Counted from the first letter of the stretch, positions 16,845-27,004 are shown. The stretch is DNA of 64,000 nt from Collinsella sp. UBA6357 (GCA_002437815.1 DJRP01000010.1:22170-86169), one strand, 5' to 3'. Program-made: numbers and translations. Notes: generated by a model from the sequence alone, not told the origin.

Positions 16845-19054
16845 TGGGCGACAGGACGTTCGAGGATGCCCCGGTGGCCGGGGAGACGGAAAAGGCGGCA
16901 CATCGGTCGCGTCTCGCTACCGCGGCCGTGATCGCGGCGGGTGTGGCACTCGCCGTTGCGGTGGGTGTCGCGACCTGGTGGTATATGCACGCGAGGACCG
17001 CGGCGCGCTTTGCCGCCACGGTCGATTACGTGGCGACGCAGAGCCTCTCCTATGACGCCTTCAACAACGCCTTTACCACCAAGAGCCTGGTGCGCGTGAT
17101 GGAGGACGCCGGCGAGATCGCGCGCGACCTCGAACGCGATGACGCGCCCGCGGCGCAAGCGCTTGCGGGCTACGCCGGCAACCTGGACCTGACGGCCGCG
17201 ATCGTCCTTGATGCGCAAGGAAACCCGGTCGTGGAACATTGCGACGACGGAGTGGGTTACGAACAGCTCCGTGACGCACTTTGCGTGGAACCGGTGCTCG
17301 ATATCGCGCACCATCCCGTCAAGTCCTACACCGCGCGCGTGCCGCTTGCGGACGGTTCCGTCGCGGATATCGGGTGCGCGTCGCGTCTCGATGCCGAGGG
17401 CGTGGTCGTCGCGATCCGTCACCAGAGCGCCAAGCTCATCTCGGCCAACACGGTCAAGCTCCAGAGCCTGCTCAAGGGCTATGAGACGGCGGAGGGCGGC
17501 AGCATCGTGATCGAGGGGGACGGAACCGTGGTGGCGTCCAACGTCGCCGATGCCGATGCCGGGGGCAAGATCGAGATTTCCGACCGGGATGAGTCCGTGG
17601 TATCGCAGATCAAGCGCGGGCGGGCGGGATCGCTTGAGGTGATGAACGTCGACGGGCGGTTTTATCTCGGGTCGTACGCCAAGGCGCGCGACTACTACGT
17701 GTACACCTATATGCCGGCGGGGCATCTGTTCCACAGCGTCGGCGTCAACGTGTTCGGCGCGGTGACGGTCTATACCTCGGTCTGCGTCGCGATCCTGATG
17801 GTTCGACGCCGTTTCGAGCGCAAGCACTTCGCCGAGCTGCTCGAACAGGAGCGCACCTATGGCGTGCAGCTCGAGCATACGGCGCTCGCCGCGCAGGCGG
17901 CCAACAGGGCCAAGACCGAGTTCCTGCAGCGCATGAGCCACGACATCCGCACACCCATCAACGGTATCCGCGGTATGGTCGAGGTTGGCGACGCCTATGC
18001 GGACGATACGGCCAAGCAGGCGGAATGTCGTACCAAGATCTGGACGGCCTCGGGGCTTCTGCTCGATCTGGTCAACGAGGCGCTCGATATGAGCAAGCTC
18101 GAGAGCGGCGAGGTCAATCTCGATCCCGCTCCCTGCGACCTCGTCAAGCTCAACAGCGAGGTCTGCGAGATCCTGGACCGTGCGGCCGCCGACCGCGGCA
18201 TCTCGATCACCTGCGACCAGGACGGTATCGAGCATGCGTGGGTCATGGCGAGCGCCCTGCATCTCAAACGGCTGCTCGTCAACATCGCGGGCAACGCGGT
18301 CAAGTACAACCGACCCGGCGGACACGTGCGCTTTGCCTGCCGCGAGGTCACGTGCGACGCCGGCATCGCACGCTTCGAGTATACCGTCGAGGACGACGGC
18401 ATCGGCATGGGCGAGAAGTTCCAAAAGCACATCTACGAGCCCTTCTCGCGCGAGAGGCGGGAAGTCGAGGAGAAGGCCTCGGGAACGGGTCTCGGAACCT
18501 CGATCGCCAAGCAGCTCGTGGAGCTCATGGACGGCACGATCGACTTCTCGAGTGAGCTGGGTGTGGGGACGACCTTCACCATCCGCCTGCCCTTCGAGAC
18601 CTGCGAAGCGGGCACGGCGGCCGAGCGGCGCATCGCCGCCGGGGACGACGGGTACTTGCGGGGCCTGCGCGTCCTGTTGGCCGAGGACAACGAGCTCAAT
18701 GCCGAAATCGCGCTCTTCATGCTCGAACGCCTGGGTGCGAAGGTGACCCATGTGGAGGACGGCGGGGCGGCGGTCGAGGCGTTTGCGGCGAGCGCGCCCG
18801 GGGAGTATGACGTGGTGCTCATGGATATCATGATGCCCAGCGTCGACGGCTACGAGGCCACGCGGGAGATCCGCGCCCTCGACCGCCCGGATGCCCGCGA
18901 CGTGTGCATCGTGGCCATGAGCGCGAACGCCTTTGCCGACGACCGGCAGCGCTCGCGCGAGGCGGGGATGGATGCCCACCTGGCAAAGCCCCTGGATTCG
19001 ACGGAGCTTGCCGAGGCGCTCGCCGAGATCATGGGAGCGCGCGGTCGGGCCTAG
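16844..19054 (+). CDS. Membrane hybrid histidine kinase with periplasmic Cache-like domain
   Basis: 736 residues. Cytoplasmic N-terminus, membrane helix 1 (about 24-46), an extracellular region of about 240 residues resembling a double Cache domain, membrane helix 2 (about 302-320), HisKA with His366 (RMSHDIRTPING), HATPase with IAGNAVKYNRPGG and GTGLGTSIA, and a C-terminal receiver with Asp661 (VLMDIMMP). The ATG overlaps the stop of the binding-protein gene by one base, so they are translationally coupled and likely form one sensory unit. No cognate output regulator is seen. Confidence 0.92.
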   Translation: MGDRTFEDAPVAGETEKAAHRSRLATAAVIAAGVALAVAVGVATWWYMHARTAARFAATVDYVATQSLSYDAFNNAFTTKSLVRVMEDAGEIARDLERDDAPAAQALAGYAGNLDLTAAIVLDAQGNPVVEHCDDGVGYEQLRDALCVEPVLDIAHHPVKSYTARVPLADGSVADIGCASRLDAEGVVVAIRHQSAKLISANTVKLQSLLKGYETAEGGSIVIEGDGTVVASNVADADAGGKIEISDRDESVVSQIKRGRAGSLEVMNVDGRFYLGSYAKARDYYVYTYMPAGHLFHSVGVNVFGAVTVYTSVCVAILMVRRRFERKHFAELLEQERTYGVQLEHTALAAQAANRAKTEFLQRMSHDIRTPINGIRGMVEVGDAYADDTAKQAECRTKIWTASGLLLDLVNEALDMSKLESGEVNLDPAPCDLVKLNSEVCEILDRAAADRGISITCDQDGIEHAWVMASALHLKRLLVNIAGNAVKYNRPGGHVRFACREVTCDAGIARFEYTVEDDGIGMGEKFQKHIYEPFSRERREVEEKASGTGLGTSIAKQLVELMDGTIDFSSELGVGTTFTIRLPFETCEAGTAAERRIAAGDDGYLRGLRVLLAEDNELNAEIALFMLERLGAKVTHVEDGGAAVEAFAASAPGEYDVVLMDIMMPSVDGYEATREIRALDRPDARDVCIVAMSANAFADDRQRSREAGMDAHLAKPLDSTELAEALAEIMGARGRA

Positions 19055-19140
19055 CGAGCGGCTGCAGGTCCCGTCGATCGATGGCTGTCGGTCGCCTGCC
19101 CGTGTCCGGAGCGGGCGGCTGCCGTCCGGCAGCCCCAAGG

Positions 19141-21951
19141 CTAACGTGTCGTGCGCCGGGCACCCCGGTCGCGGAACCGCGCGAGCGTCTCCTTGAGCTT
19201 CTCGATGTCGATCGGCTTCGAGAGGTGGGCGTCCATGCCGGCGTCGCGCGCGGCCTGGGCATCCTCGACAAACGCGTTGGCCGTCATGGCGATGATCGGC
19301 ACCGTGAACGCGTCCGCATGCCCGCTGTGGCGGATGGCGCGCGTGGCCTCGAACCCGTTCATGCCGGGCATCATGAGGTCCATGAGGATCGCGTCGTAAG
19401 CTCCGGCCTCGGTGCCCACGAAAAGCCCGATTGCCTCGTTGCCGTCGTTGGCGACGGTGACCTGCGCCCCCGACCCCTCGAGCAGCTCGCGGGCGATCTC
19501 GGCGTTGAGCTCGTTGTCCTCGACGAGCAGGATATGCATGCCCTCGATGGATGCGACCGCTTTGGGCACGGGCAGGCCGGCGGTGTGCCGGGGATGCCGG
19601 TCGATCTTGAACGGCAGGCAGATCACGAACGTGGAACCCACACCGGGCGTGCTCGTGATGTCGATCGTGCCGCCCATCTGCTCGACGAGCGCATGCACGA
19701 TCGACATGCCCATGCCCGTACCCTGGAAGGTGCTGCGGGCGTCGTCGTGCTCTTGGCTGAACGGCTCGAAGATGTGCTCGAGGAACTCCTGGGACATGCC
19801 GATACCGGTGTCCTTTGTCACGAACTTGTAGGTCACGCGGTCGCCGTCGATATCGACCACGTCGGATGTGCAGGTGACCGAGCCTCCCGGCTTGTTGTAT
19901 TTGATGCAGTTGTCCGTGATGTTGATGAGGATCTGACGGATATGCACGGGGCTGCCGATCAGGTCGACATAGGGGAGGTTCACGCCGTTGTCGGTGATGA
20001 GCTCGATACCCTTCTCCGCTGCGCGCATCTCGGAGATGGTGTAGACCTCGCCGCACAGCTCGTTGAGGTTGAACGGCTTCTCCTCGAGCACCACGGCGCG
20101 GTCCTCGATCTTGCTCATCTCGAGGATATCGTTGATGAGCGTGAGCAGGTGGTCGGCGGCCACTTTGGCCTTCTCGCGGTTCTGACGGATGAACTCGACG
20201 TCATCGGGGTGCAGCTCGTCCACCTCCATGAGTCCCACGATGCCGTTGAGCGGCGTGCGTATGTCGTGGCTCATGCGCGAGAGAAACGCCGTCTTGGCGG
20301 AGTTCGCCGCCTGGGCCTCGAACTGCGCGGCGCGGGCACGGTTGAGCAGGCGGACGAGGACGATCACGATGGCGACGAGGCCCGCGATCGTGATCACGAT
20401 GATGGCGGCGCGGTTGCGGTAGAGGAACTTGAAGAGCGAGGACTCGCGCGCGGCGTAGGTGTCGCTGTTGTAGCTGCTGGCCAGGATCGAGCCGCCGGCG
20501 TTGGCGATACCCTTGTTGACGATGGCGAGCAGCTCGGCGTTGCCGCTTTGCATCCAGCAGCTCAAATCCACGGTGGAGCCCAGCTCGGCGATCTTGAAAC
20601 TGTCGAGATCGTGCTGGTCGCGTATGGTGTCGAGCGAGGTGGTCGGGGTGATGACGCATGCCGGCCCCTTGGTCTCGGCGGCCCAGAGCGCCTCGGCGGT
20701 CGATGCGTACTGCGTGACGGTCGAGGCGGGGTAGCGCAGGCGCAGCTCGTTGCCGTTGACGATCGAGGACTCGGAATAGACGATATCGCCCAGCGCCTCG
20801 TCGAGGTCGTCGCCGCTGTAGATGGCGGCGAGCGAGACGGTGGCGAGCGCCGTGGACTGGATGGAGCCGTCCTGCTCGGCGAGCCAGTAGTCCTTTGCCA
20901 CGGGCATGGCCACGTCGATCGTCCCCTTGGCGAGCGCGGATGCCATGGCGGCGTTCGATTCGAAGGGGCGCGTCTCGATTTCGATGTCGAATTTGGCGGT
21001 CAGGCTGTCGGTCAGCTTCTTGAGCGATCCCTCGAGCTCGCCGTCGGGGCCTTCGTTGCAAAAGGGCAGCTTGCTGTTGAGGTAGCCGAAGACGATCTTG
21101 CCGCCGTGCCCATCGAGCCAGGCGCGCTCGCGTCCGGTGAGCGATGACGAGCCCGCGCCCTCGATGGAATAGGCGGTCTTGACGTCATCGTTGTAGCGCG
21201 GGTTGATGCTTCTGATGGTAGTCATGGCGGCGTTGATGTCGTCCATGAGGTCGGGGCGGCTGCGCGGGACCGTGAGGTAGTAGTTGCTCTCGCCCACGCT
21301 GAACATGGCCATGGCGTCCGGGGACGACAGGGTGTCGTTCATGATCATGGCGTCGATTTTGTCGTCCGTAAGCGCGCCGAACAGGTCGTTTGCGGTGTCG
21401 TAATACACGACGTTGCAGTCGATACCCTGGTCTTTGAGCCATTCGAGCGCCACGGTCGTCTGCATCACACCGCGATTGGCGCCGATGGTGAGGCCGTTGA
21501 GCGCCTGTGGATCACCGCGGGTGAGGTCGTCGCGGCTGGGCTTGGCATAGATGTAATAACGTTCGGTGCCCTGCGGGTTGGTCGAGAAGAGCAGCTTCTG
21601 CGCGCGCTCCTCGGTATAGGAGATGTTGGGCATGAGGTCGATCTCGCCGGCCTCGAGCTTGGCCATGAGGTCGGTGAAGCTCCCGGTCACGTACTCGTAC
21701 TTCCAACCCGGGGTGTAGTAGGAGAGCGTCTGCAGGTAGTCGTAGCCCCATCCCGAGAGGTGCTCGTCGGGCGTGCCTTCCTGGAATCCCGTGTTGTTGA
21801 GCAGCCAGCCCACGCGTACCGTCTTGATCTCGGTGGCGTCGGCTGCCCGAGCAGGCCGGGGCTGGCAGACAAAAAAGGCGGACGCCACAAAGATGGCGAT
21901 AAGGGCTGCAATCGGTTTGAGGAGGCGAGGGGCTTTTGCGCGCGGGCTCAT
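19141..21951 (-). CDS. EvgS-like hybrid histidine kinase with two solute-binding domains
   Basis: 936 residues. Signal peptide (residues 1-36, LIAIFVASAFFVC ... ARA), two tandem family-3 solute-binding domains (about 40-270, VRVGWLLNNTGFQEG; and about 285-500, GKIVFGYLNSKLPFCNEG), one membrane helix (about 514-535), HisKA with His562 (RMSHDIRTPLNG), HATPase (ITDNCIKYNKPGG, GTGMGMSIV) and a receiver with Asp858 (LMDLMMPGMNG). AAGGA stands 8 bases before the ATG. It lies convergent to the two-gene sensory unit before it. No Hpt domain follows the receiver, unlike E. coli EvgS. Confidence 0.93.
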   Translation of the reverse strand: MSPRAKAPRLLKPIAALIAIFVASAFFVCQPRPARAADATEIKTVRVGWLLNNTGFQEGTPDEHLSGWGYDYLQTLSYYTPGWKYEYVTGSFTDLMAKLEAGEIDLMPNISYTEERAQKLLFSTNPQGTERYYIYAKPSRDDLTRGDPQALNGLTIGANRGVMQTTVALEWLKDQGIDCNVVYYDTANDLFGALTDDKIDAMIMNDTLSSPDAMAMFSVGESNYYLTVPRSRPDLMDDINAAMTTIRSINPRYNDDVKTAYSIEGAGSSSLTGRERAWLDGHGGKIVFGYLNSKLPFCNEGPDGELEGSLKKLTDSLTAKFDIEIETRPFESNAAMASALAKGTIDVAMPVAKDYWLAEQDGSIQSTALATVSLAAIYSGDDLDEALGDIVYSESSIVNGNELRLRYPASTVTQYASTAEALWAAETKGPACVITPTTSLDTIRDQHDLDSFKIAELGSTVDLSCWMQSGNAELLAIVNKGIANAGGSILASSYNSDTYAARESSLFKFLYRNRAAIIVITIAGLVAIVIVLVRLLNRARAAQFEAQAANSAKTAFLSRMSHDIRTPLNGIVGLMEVDELHPDDVEFIRQNREKAKVAADHLLTLINDILEMSKIEDRAVVLEEKPFNLNELCGEVYTISEMRAAEKGIELITDNGVNLPYVDLIGSPVHIRQILINITDNCIKYNKPGGSVTCTSDVVDIDGDRVTYKFVTKDTGIGMSQEFLEHIFEPFSQEHDDARSTFQGTGMGMSIVHALVEQMGGTIDITSTPGVGSTFVICLPFKIDRHPRHTAGLPVPKAVASIEGMHILLVEDNELNAEIARELLEGSGAQVTVANDGNEAIGLFVGTEAGAYDAILMDLMMPGMNGFEATRAIRHSGHADAFTVPIIAMTANAFVEDAQAARDAGMDAHLSKPIDIEKLKETLARFRDRGARRTTR

Positions 21952-22069
21952 GGGCGGTCCTTAGGGTGTCAGTGCATATCGTCACCATGATACCAACGAA
22001 GTGTGCCGCTATGGGGCGGTTTGGATGGAGTTCGTTCGGGGCGGGGCGCCTGCCCGCGATTCGGTAGGT

Positions 22070-22948
22070 CTAACCCTCGATGGCGTAGTTGTTCTTGCCG
22101 GCAGCCTTGATACCGTACATCACCCGATCGGCCTGCTTGATGAGCGCCTCGGTATCGGTCTTCTCGCCGATGGGCTGGAAGAAGGCGCCGATGCTCAACG
22201 TGACACCCAGGGAGTGTTGGCCGGCAAGCGTCTGCACGGCACGAAGACGCCGTTCGAGCTCATCGCGGTCGATATTCCACAGCGCACAGAAAAACTCGTC
22301 GCCGCCATAGCGCGCGAGGATGTCCTCCTCGGTGGGGGCGAGCCCCTCGGCGAGCACGGCGCCAACGCGTCGCAGGACCTCATCGCCCACCAGATGCCCT
22401 TGGAGATCGTTGACATCTTTGAAGTCGTCGATGTCGATCATGATCGCGGCGAGTGGGGTTGCGTCGTGTGTGGCGCGATTGATCATGAGGCCAAAGCGCT
22501 CGTTGAGAAAGCGGCGGTTGGAGAGCCCGGTGAGCTCATCGGTATAGACCTTGTGGTTGAACGTGGTGATGCGGTCGACGAAGTCGTTATTGCCAAAGGC
22601 CGAGAGCAGCACGTTGTCGTTTGACGCCGTGACCACCTCGAGCACAAACGGGCGGCCGTCGATGCGGACGGGTTGTGCGACCACGTGAAAGATATTCTGG
22701 TCGATGAACTCGAACTTGGAGTAGCGGGCGCCCTCCATGAGGCAACGCGCCGAGACGCAGTTTTCGCAGCGATCCTGCTTGTTCCATACGTGATAACAGC
22801 CGCCTGGCTGAGCTACAAGCTCGCCATCTTGAACGGCGTACACGATCATCTCGATGGGGTCGACCAGGCGTACCACGTCGAACAGCGACGACATCTGCTG
22901 GATGATCTGAGCGATCTGTTCGATCTGATAGCTGCGCTCGTTCGACAT
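22070..22948 (-). CDS. Diguanylate cyclase with cysteine-rich N-terminal sensor
   Basis: 292 residues. The C-terminal GGDEF domain has an intact YGGDEFF active site near residue 214 and DELTGLSNRRF at its start; no RxxD inhibitory site precedes it. The N-terminal PAS-like sensor carries Cys51, Cys61, Cys64 and Cys69 in a tight cluster (CYHVWNKQDRCENCVSARC), suggesting a metal, Fe-S or redox switch. GAGGAG is 7 bases before the ATG at 22948. It has no membrane segment, so it should sense a cytoplasmic signal and make c-di-GMP. Confidence 0.9.
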   Translation of the reverse strand: MSNERSYQIEQIAQIIQQMSSLFDVVRLVDPIEMIVYAVQDGELVAQPGGCYHVWNKQDRCENCVSARCLMEGARYSKFEFIDQNIFHVVAQPVRIDGRPFVLEVVTASNDNVLLSAFGNNDFVDRITTFNHKVYTDELTGLSNRRFLNERFGLMINRATHDATPLAAIMIDIDDFKDVNDLQGHLVGDEVLRRVGAVLAEGLAPTEEDILARYGGDEFFCALWNIDRDELERRLRAVQTLAGQHSLGVTLSIGAFFQPIGEKTDTEALIKQADRVMYGIKAAGKNNYAIEG

Positions 22949-23159
22949 GACGTGCTCCTCGGTAACGGTACGGATACGATCCATCTTATCGTAGGGCGTT
23001 AACCGATGGGCGGTAATTCGACGAGCGGTTGGGCGGAGCGGGGCGGATCGGGGGCACACTGTCTGCTCGGTACTGCCGTTCGCGGTAAAGCCGCCGCGCG
23101 CGCCGCTCCGGGGCGATAAAGTGTTTAGTGACCCCCGAGGGATTTGAAGAACCACGAAG

Positions 23160-25982
23160 ATGCGTCAACGACAACTGAGTCGCTTGCGAGTCATCGCTCT
23201 GGTGTTCGCGGCCTGCCTGCTTGGCATGCTCGGCGCCGGCGTTCGCGCCTTTGCGGCCGAGACGCCGTCGATGACGGTACGCCTGGGCTACTACGAGGCG
23301 CGCAATTTTTCCGAGGGTGCGCAGGACGGGGATACCAAGCGCGGCTACGCCTATGAATATCTGCAACACGTTGCCGCCTATGCCGGATGGCGCTATGAGT
23401 ATGTGTATGGGACCTGGGATGAGCTCTACGCCAAACTTGCCGCGGGGGAGATCGATCTTCTGCCCGGCGTGTCGCAGATCGACGAGCACGTGGGACAGGT
23501 GCTGTTTCCCCAGGACGAGATGCTCGACGAGACGTTCTATATCTATGCCGCCGCCGATGATGCCGAGGGTCTGCGCGGGCATCCCGAGGCGCTTTCGGGC
23601 AAGCGCGTGGGCGTGATTGCGAGCGCAAACTCGAGCCCCGTCTTCGCCACCTGGGTTGCGGCTTCGGGTATCGATATCGAGACGGTCGCGTTCGATGGGT
23701 ACGACGCGCTCTGCGGGGCGTTCGAGCAAGGGTCGATCGATGCTTTCGTGAGCTCGGACAACGTCGCGTACAAGAGCAAGGATGCGGTTCCGGTCGAGAT
23801 CGTGGGCACGGAGCCTTACTACCTTGCGGTTGCCAAGGGCCGGGAGGATCTGCTGGCGCAACTCGATAATGCCCAGACGGTCATGGGGAGCCAGGACCGT
23901 GTGTATCTTGACGAGCTGCGCAACCGCTATACCGCCGATAGTGTGGTCAACGTCTATCTGGCACCGGACGAGGCGCTGTGGATGTCAACCCATTCCAAGT
24001 TGCGGGTAGGCTACCTGAACGACTATCTGCCGTATTGCGCGCAAGCCGAGACCGGCGAGGCGACCGGCCTTATGGTCGATGTGCTGACCGCGCTTCTGGA
24101 CGATTTGCCCGGTGAATGGGCGCCCCGAGTCGAGACGCATTGCTACGCCAGCCAGTCCGAGCTCATCGAGGCGCTCAAGGCGGGAAAGGTCGATGTTGCG
24201 TTTCCTGTGGGCGGCGAGACGTGGTATGCCGAGCAGCAGGGATTTCGTACGAGCACGCCGGTCGTTTCGGCCTCGATGGAAATGGTCTGCCGTCAGGGAT
24301 CCGATCCCCGTGAGTCGTTCGACACCGTTGCCGTCAACCGCAACAACCTCATGCAGCAGCTCTATGTCCAAGATGCCCTGGAGGATTCGAAGATCGAGGA
24401 GTTCGACTCGATCGAAGCATGTCTCGATGCCGTTAAAAACGGTGAGGTCGGATGCACGGTCGTCAACGGACTGCGAGCCAGCGCACTGCTCAAATCGGAA
24501 CCCGGACTGTACGGTATACAGCTGCCGGAGGCAGATACCCGCTGCTTTGCCACGGGCGAGGACAGCTCCGTCCTGCTGCGCTTTCTCAACCGTGGCCTGG
24601 GCAGGCTGGGCGAAAGCTACGGCGCAAATGCGGCGAGCTCCTATACCGCCGGTCTCTACAAGTACACGACGCTCGACTACGTGCGTGACAACCTGCCCTT
24701 TGTGGTGGGGACGGCGATGGCTGCCATCGCCGCGGTCGTGTTGCTCGGCGTGCGGCATGTGCGCAAGCTCCGCCACGAGGCCGCGCACGAGGCCGAGCAG
24801 AACCGCAGGCTCGAAGACGCCCTTTCTCGTGCCGAGCGCGCAAGCAGGGCCAAGGACGTGCTGCTCTCCAACCTTTCGCATGATATCCGCACGCCCCTCA
24901 ACGGCATCTTGGGCGTGATGGACGTCAACGGCACCTGTGACGATCCGCGGGAGGTGCGCGAGAACACCAGAAAGGCCCGCATCGCCTCGCGGCAACTTTT
25001 GGGCATGGTCGATGATCTGCTCGAGATGAGCAAGCTCAAAAGTGGCGACGTTCAGGTCGATAAAGAGGCCTTTTTGCTCACAAGCGTTTTCGATACGGTG
25101 CTCGCCGAAATCACTCCGCAGGCCGATGACGCCGGGGTGACGGTGCGCTATCAGTGCCACTGCGCGGGGTTCGATACCACCTGGGTCAAGGGCAGCCCCG
25201 TCTACGTGCGGCAGGTCTTCGTCAATATCTTGGATAACGCCATTCGCTACAACCGGGACGGAGGCTCGGTGATATGGGAAGTCGGCATGGCCCCCTCGGG
25301 CGATAGCGCCATGGTGCTCACCTGTGCCATCACCGATAACGGGTCGGGTATGGCGTCCGAGACGCTTGAGCGGCTGTTCGAGCCGTTTGGGCAGATGGGC
25401 GATGCCGTGCGCTCCACCTATGCGGGCTCGGGGCTGGGACTTTCGATCGCCAAGGCGCTTGCGGATCTCATGGGAGGAACGATCGATGCCGAAAGCGAAC
25501 TCGGGCGCGGTACGAGGATCGTGGTGACCTTGCCGTTCGAGCTGGCGCAGATTCCTGCGTCAGAGCCGGCGGCCCCGGTTTCCGATGGAGTCGGAACGAT
25601 CGGGGGCATGCGCGTGCTGCTGGCAGAGGACAACGAGCTCAATGCCGAGATCACGCGCTATGTGCTCGAACGAGCCGGAGCCGGAGAGGTGCTTTGGGCG
25701 CAGGATGGCATAAAGGTGGTCGAGATGTTCCGTGCATCGGAGCCCGACTCCATCGATGCCGTGCTCATGGACGTGATGATGCCCGGCATGGACGGCATCG
25801 CGGCCACGCGTGCGATCCGTGCGCTTGATCGCGCGGACGCGGCGACAGTGCCCATTATCGCGCTTACGGCCAAGGCCTTCGCCGACGATCGCAGCGAGGC
25901 ACTCGAGGCGGGCATGAACGAGCATCTGGCCAAGCCCATCGATTCCGAGGTCCTGATCGCCACGCTGCAAAAGTACCGCTGA
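23160..25982 (+). CDS. EvgS-like hybrid histidine kinase with two solute-binding domains (second copy)
   Basis: 940 residues with the same architecture as the kinase at 19141-21951: signal peptide (1-32, ending AGVRAFA), solute-binding domain 1 (about 36-270, MTVRLGYYEARNFSEG), solute-binding domain 2 (about 280-500, LRVGYLNDYLPYCAQ), membrane helix (about 513-535), HisKA with His574 (NLSHDIRTPLNG), HATPase (LDNAIRYNRDGG, GSGLGLSIA) and receiver with Asp871 (VLMDVMMPGMDG). GAAGAA lies before the ATG. The two copies flank the diguanylate cyclase gene and diverge clearly in their ligand domains, consistent with duplication followed by specialisation. Confidence 0.93.
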   Translation: MRQRQLSRLRVIALVFAACLLGMLGAGVRAFAAETPSMTVRLGYYEARNFSEGAQDGDTKRGYAYEYLQHVAAYAGWRYEYVYGTWDELYAKLAAGEIDLLPGVSQIDEHVGQVLFPQDEMLDETFYIYAAADDAEGLRGHPEALSGKRVGVIASANSSPVFATWVAASGIDIETVAFDGYDALCGAFEQGSIDAFVSSDNVAYKSKDAVPVEIVGTEPYYLAVAKGREDLLAQLDNAQTVMGSQDRVYLDELRNRYTADSVVNVYLAPDEALWMSTHSKLRVGYLNDYLPYCAQAETGEATGLMVDVLTALLDDLPGEWAPRVETHCYASQSELIEALKAGKVDVAFPVGGETWYAEQQGFRTSTPVVSASMEMVCRQGSDPRESFDTVAVNRNNLMQQLYVQDALEDSKIEEFDSIEACLDAVKNGEVGCTVVNGLRASALLKSEPGLYGIQLPEADTRCFATGEDSSVLLRFLNRGLGRLGESYGANAASSYTAGLYKYTTLDYVRDNLPFVVGTAMAAIAAVVLLGVRHVRKLRHEAAHEAEQNRRLEDALSRAERASRAKDVLLSNLSHDIRTPLNGILGVMDVNGTCDDPREVRENTRKARIASRQLLGMVDDLLEMSKLKSGDVQVDKEAFLLTSVFDTVLAEITPQADDAGVTVRYQCHCAGFDTTWVKGSPVYVRQVFVNILDNAIRYNRDGGSVIWEVGMAPSGDSAMVLTCAITDNGSGMASETLERLFEPFGQMGDAVRSTYAGSGLGLSIAKALADLMGGTIDAESELGRGTRIVVTLPFELAQIPASEPAAPVSDGVGTIGGMRVLLAEDNELNAEITRYVLERAGAGEVLWAQDGIKVVEMFRASEPDSIDAVLMDVMMPGMDGIAATRAIRALDRADAATVPIIALTAKAFADDRSEALEAGMNEHLAKPIDSEVLIATLQKYR

Positions 25983-26407
25983 CGTTGCGACTGCGGAGGG
26001 CGCAGTGTGAAAGGTGCCGCGCCCTCTGTTCATCCTGCGTATAGCTCCAGATCGAGGGCCCGGCTGGCTTCACAAACATGCCGGAAACCGCTATCTGCAC
26101 CGGCCGCATTCAAATTAATCCTTGCATGATGTCCCGACCGGATGCTAGAGTGCAAATGCACCCGATGGTCCTGTGACCTATCTCCTGGCAACGCGGCACA
26201 TCGTGGCCGCGGGAGTTTGCCGGCGTACGTTGCCTAAGCCGGATTTCACATCGTTACAACCGCAGAACTATGGCTATGGCATGTGCCGCCGGTGTCTCCT
26301 TGCATTCGATGCACAGGGGCGCCGTTGCCGTCTTCGCTGTCGCCGCCGGCTTGTCCGCCGCGGACGCCGGGGCTCTGCGGCTCCCGACCCTCGGAAGGAG
26401 TCCCGTC
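25983..26407. other. Gene-poor 425-bp interval before the ClpP-like gene
   Basis: After the terminator-like hairpin at 25996-26026 there is no supported gene. A possible promoter for the next operon is TTGCAT, 18 bp, TAGAGT with a TGC extension around 26120-26155. The stretch 26270-26407 is open in frame with the ClpP-like gene but has no ribosome site, so I do not extend that gene into it. Confidence 0.5.
25996..26026 (+). terminator. Hairpin after the hybrid kinase gene
   Basis: Perfect 8-bp stem GAGGGCGC / GCGCCCTC with a 15-base loop, 13 bp after the kinase stop codon. The following TGTTC is a poor T-run, so termination strength is uncertain. Confidence 0.45.
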
Positions 26408-27004
26408 ATGGGCGAACACAGCCCCATCTACCAACCGCAAATCATCCGAGAGACCGCAGAAGGCCTCAATCGTCTCGATATCAGGGACGAGATGCTCTCT
26501 CATCGTGAGCTGGAGCTCACGACTGCCATCGATGCCGTCTCGTGTGCCGCCGTTATTCGCGGCCTGCTTTACCTGCAGCGATGCGATGCCGACGCACCCA
26601 TCACGCTCTTCATCAACAGCCCGGGCGGCGAGGTGCAGTCGGGCCTTGCGCTCTACGACGTGATGCAGGTGGTGAGCTGCCCCGTCCACACCGTCTGCCT
26701 GGGGCTGGCAGCGAGCATGGCGGCGCTGCTGTTTATCGCGGGCGACGACCGACAGATGCTACCCCATAGTCGCGTCATGATCCACGACCCGTTGATCGGC
26801 GGCGGGATGGGCGGCAGCGCCCTTTCGGTGAAGGCCCGTGCCGACGATCTCATGCGCATCCGCGATATCACGGCCGGCGTCATCGCACGCCACACGGGCA
26901 TGCCGCTCGAACGCGTCTTTACGCTTACGGCATCGGACACTTATTTTGAGGCCGAGCAGGCTGTTGAAGTCGGTCTCGCCGACCGCATCGTCACCTCGCT
27001 CTAG
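26408..27004 (+). CDS. ClpP-like serine peptidase, first gene of a ClpP/VirD4-like cassette
   Basis: 198 residues of the ClpP fold with the full catalytic triad: Ser103 (GLAASMAALL), His126 (VMIHDPL) and Asp177 (SDTYFEAEQAVEVGLAD). The oxyanion strand INSPGGEV is intact. AAGGAG lies 8 bases before the ATG at 26408. It is not beside clpX, tig or another clpP as housekeeping copies are; instead a VirD4/TraG-like ATPase begins 16 bp downstream. It may form its own barrel or join the housekeeping ClpP. Without an AAA+ unfoldase in the operon, its substrate supply is unknown. Confidence 0.88.
   Translation: MGEHSPIYQPQIIRETAEGLNRLDIRDEMLSHRELELTTAIDAVSCAAVIRGLLYLQRCDADAPITLFINSPGGEVQSGLALYDVMQVVSCPVHTVCLGLAASMAALLFIAGDDRQMLPHSRVMIHDPLIGGGMGGSALSVKARADDLMRIRDITAGVIARHTGMPLERVFTLTASDTYFEAEQAVEVGLADRIVTSL

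Noticed and set aside
16751..20056. 1101-residue open frame on the minus strand
   Set aside because: It runs antisense to a kinase with clear domains and only shares a region with the next kinase in a different frame; composition is Arg/Ala/His-rich noise.
26270..26407. N-terminal extension of the ClpP-like protein
   Set aside because: In frame but without ribosome site or ClpP similarity; AAGGAG before 26408 decides the start.
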